From Hallella colorans (GTDB lineage: Bacteria; Bacteroidota; Bacteroidia; Bacteroidales; Bacteroidaceae), in assembly GCF_003096815.1 (NCBI RefSeq), contig NZ_QENY01000011.1:36220-100219 (forward strand): DNA of 64,000 bases. The letters run 5' to 3'. Positions 63,621 through 64,000 of this stretch are shown piece after piece. Each line of letters starts with the position of its first letter. The first letter of the stretch is position 1. Below the pieces are notes generated by a model. It saw only the letters and a list, made by a program, of their open reading frames with translations, searched no databases and was not told the DNA's origin. A program made the position numbers and the translations under genes.

Positions 63621-64000
63621 ACATACCTTGAAATGCCTATGTTTATGATATTTTAATATTTACATATAGACGTATTTATTATTCAAGAAGCTACTGCAAA
63701 AATACATTCAATCCATTTAATTGATGTATATCTATTCACCCATTCACATGGTCGTTTTCACCTTTAGGCAGGCCTTACAGGAAAAAGCTCCCGAAAAGCG
63801 GTATGACAGAGTCTTGCAGACACTGCCTCCATTGTTAAACAGGAAAGATTACTTCCCTTTCCCTATATAGCGGTATATACTTATTGTTATATGCTCATAT
63901 TGCCTTATAGATGTATATATGTATATACGTCTATACGGCAATATAAATTCACGCTTACACAGATTACTTTGCAGACCTTATACTGATCATACACCTTTTC
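63621..64000. other. AT-rich region downstream of the insertion sequence
   Basis: This stretch has no gene above 60 codons. A 48-codon frame at 63724-63870 has plausible protein-like composition (RQALQEKAPEKRYDRVLQTL) and may be a remnant or a small gene. An imperfect hairpin at 63897-63944 joins ATATTGCC with GGCAATAT and TATAGA with TCTATA around an AT-rich loop. Confidence 0.35.

Overview
The window looks like chromosomal DNA of a Bacteroidales bacterium, most likely of the Prevotella group (inference). Supporting evidence: two SusC/SusD pairs, type IX secretion genes (porX, porW/sprE, gldH), a C10 (streptopain/interpain-type) peptidase, the Rpb6-like omega subunit, and many Bacteroidetes-type promoters (-7 TAnnTTTG, several with a -33 TTTG 19-20 bases upstream). 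Base composition is moderate to high GC except between about 22.2 and 27.2 kb, which is clearly AT-richer.

Layout. 1-5.2 kb (+): the 3' part of a SusC porin, its SusD lipoprotein and a secreted protein. 5.3-7.6 kb (-): a leucine-rich-repeat secreted protein followed by a C10 peptidase. 7.9-9.6 kb (-): bamD, rpoZ, DUF4293. 9.7-18.8 kb (+): uvrB, a stand-alone IMP cyclohydrolase, then the rod-shape cluster mreB-mreC-mreD-mrdA-rodA. 18.9-21.8 kb (-): holB-ricT-gldH. 22.2-26.8 kb: an AT-rich accessory segment with a HigBA-type toxin-antitoxin pair, an acetyltransferase gene broken by a stop codon, an ECF sigma factor fused in one reading frame to a membrane segment and an outer-membrane beta-barrel, and a methyltransferase. 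27.7-31.4 kb: glutathione peroxidase, an amidophosphoribosyltransferase homologue lacking the catalytic Cys2, and a divergent UDP-GlcNAc 2-epimerase homologue. 31.5-41.1 kb (-): SPFH protein and NfeD; then an M43 metalloprotease, aroA, a membrane protein with a cysteine motif, porW and porX. 41.4 kb: tRNA-Pro(GGG). 41.6-48.5 kb: M48 protease, nitrilase-family amidase, HAD hydrolase, DUF488 protein, tricorn-like protease. 49-60.6 kb (-): a SusC-SusD-fasciclin-lipoprotein-thioredoxin-M16 peptidase-MsrB/MsrA series. 60.6-64 kb: a 22-bp tandem array, a nested inverted repeat, a lipoprotein gene whose 3' end appears interrupted by an IS30-family element, and AT-rich DNA.

The most striking item is the protein at 24156-25847. 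It joins a complete ECF sigma factor to the envelope-spanning architecture known from dual-membrane-spanning anti-sigma factors of Bacteroides, so one polypeptide could link the outer membrane directly to RNA polymerase. Other points of interest are the two related 22-bp repeat arrays, the nested 26-bp inverted repeat, the two enzyme homologues lacking catalytic residues, and the 49-60.6 kb locus, which looks more like peptide uptake with periplasmic redox repair than glycan use. All function calls come from reading the translated sequence; no database search was run.
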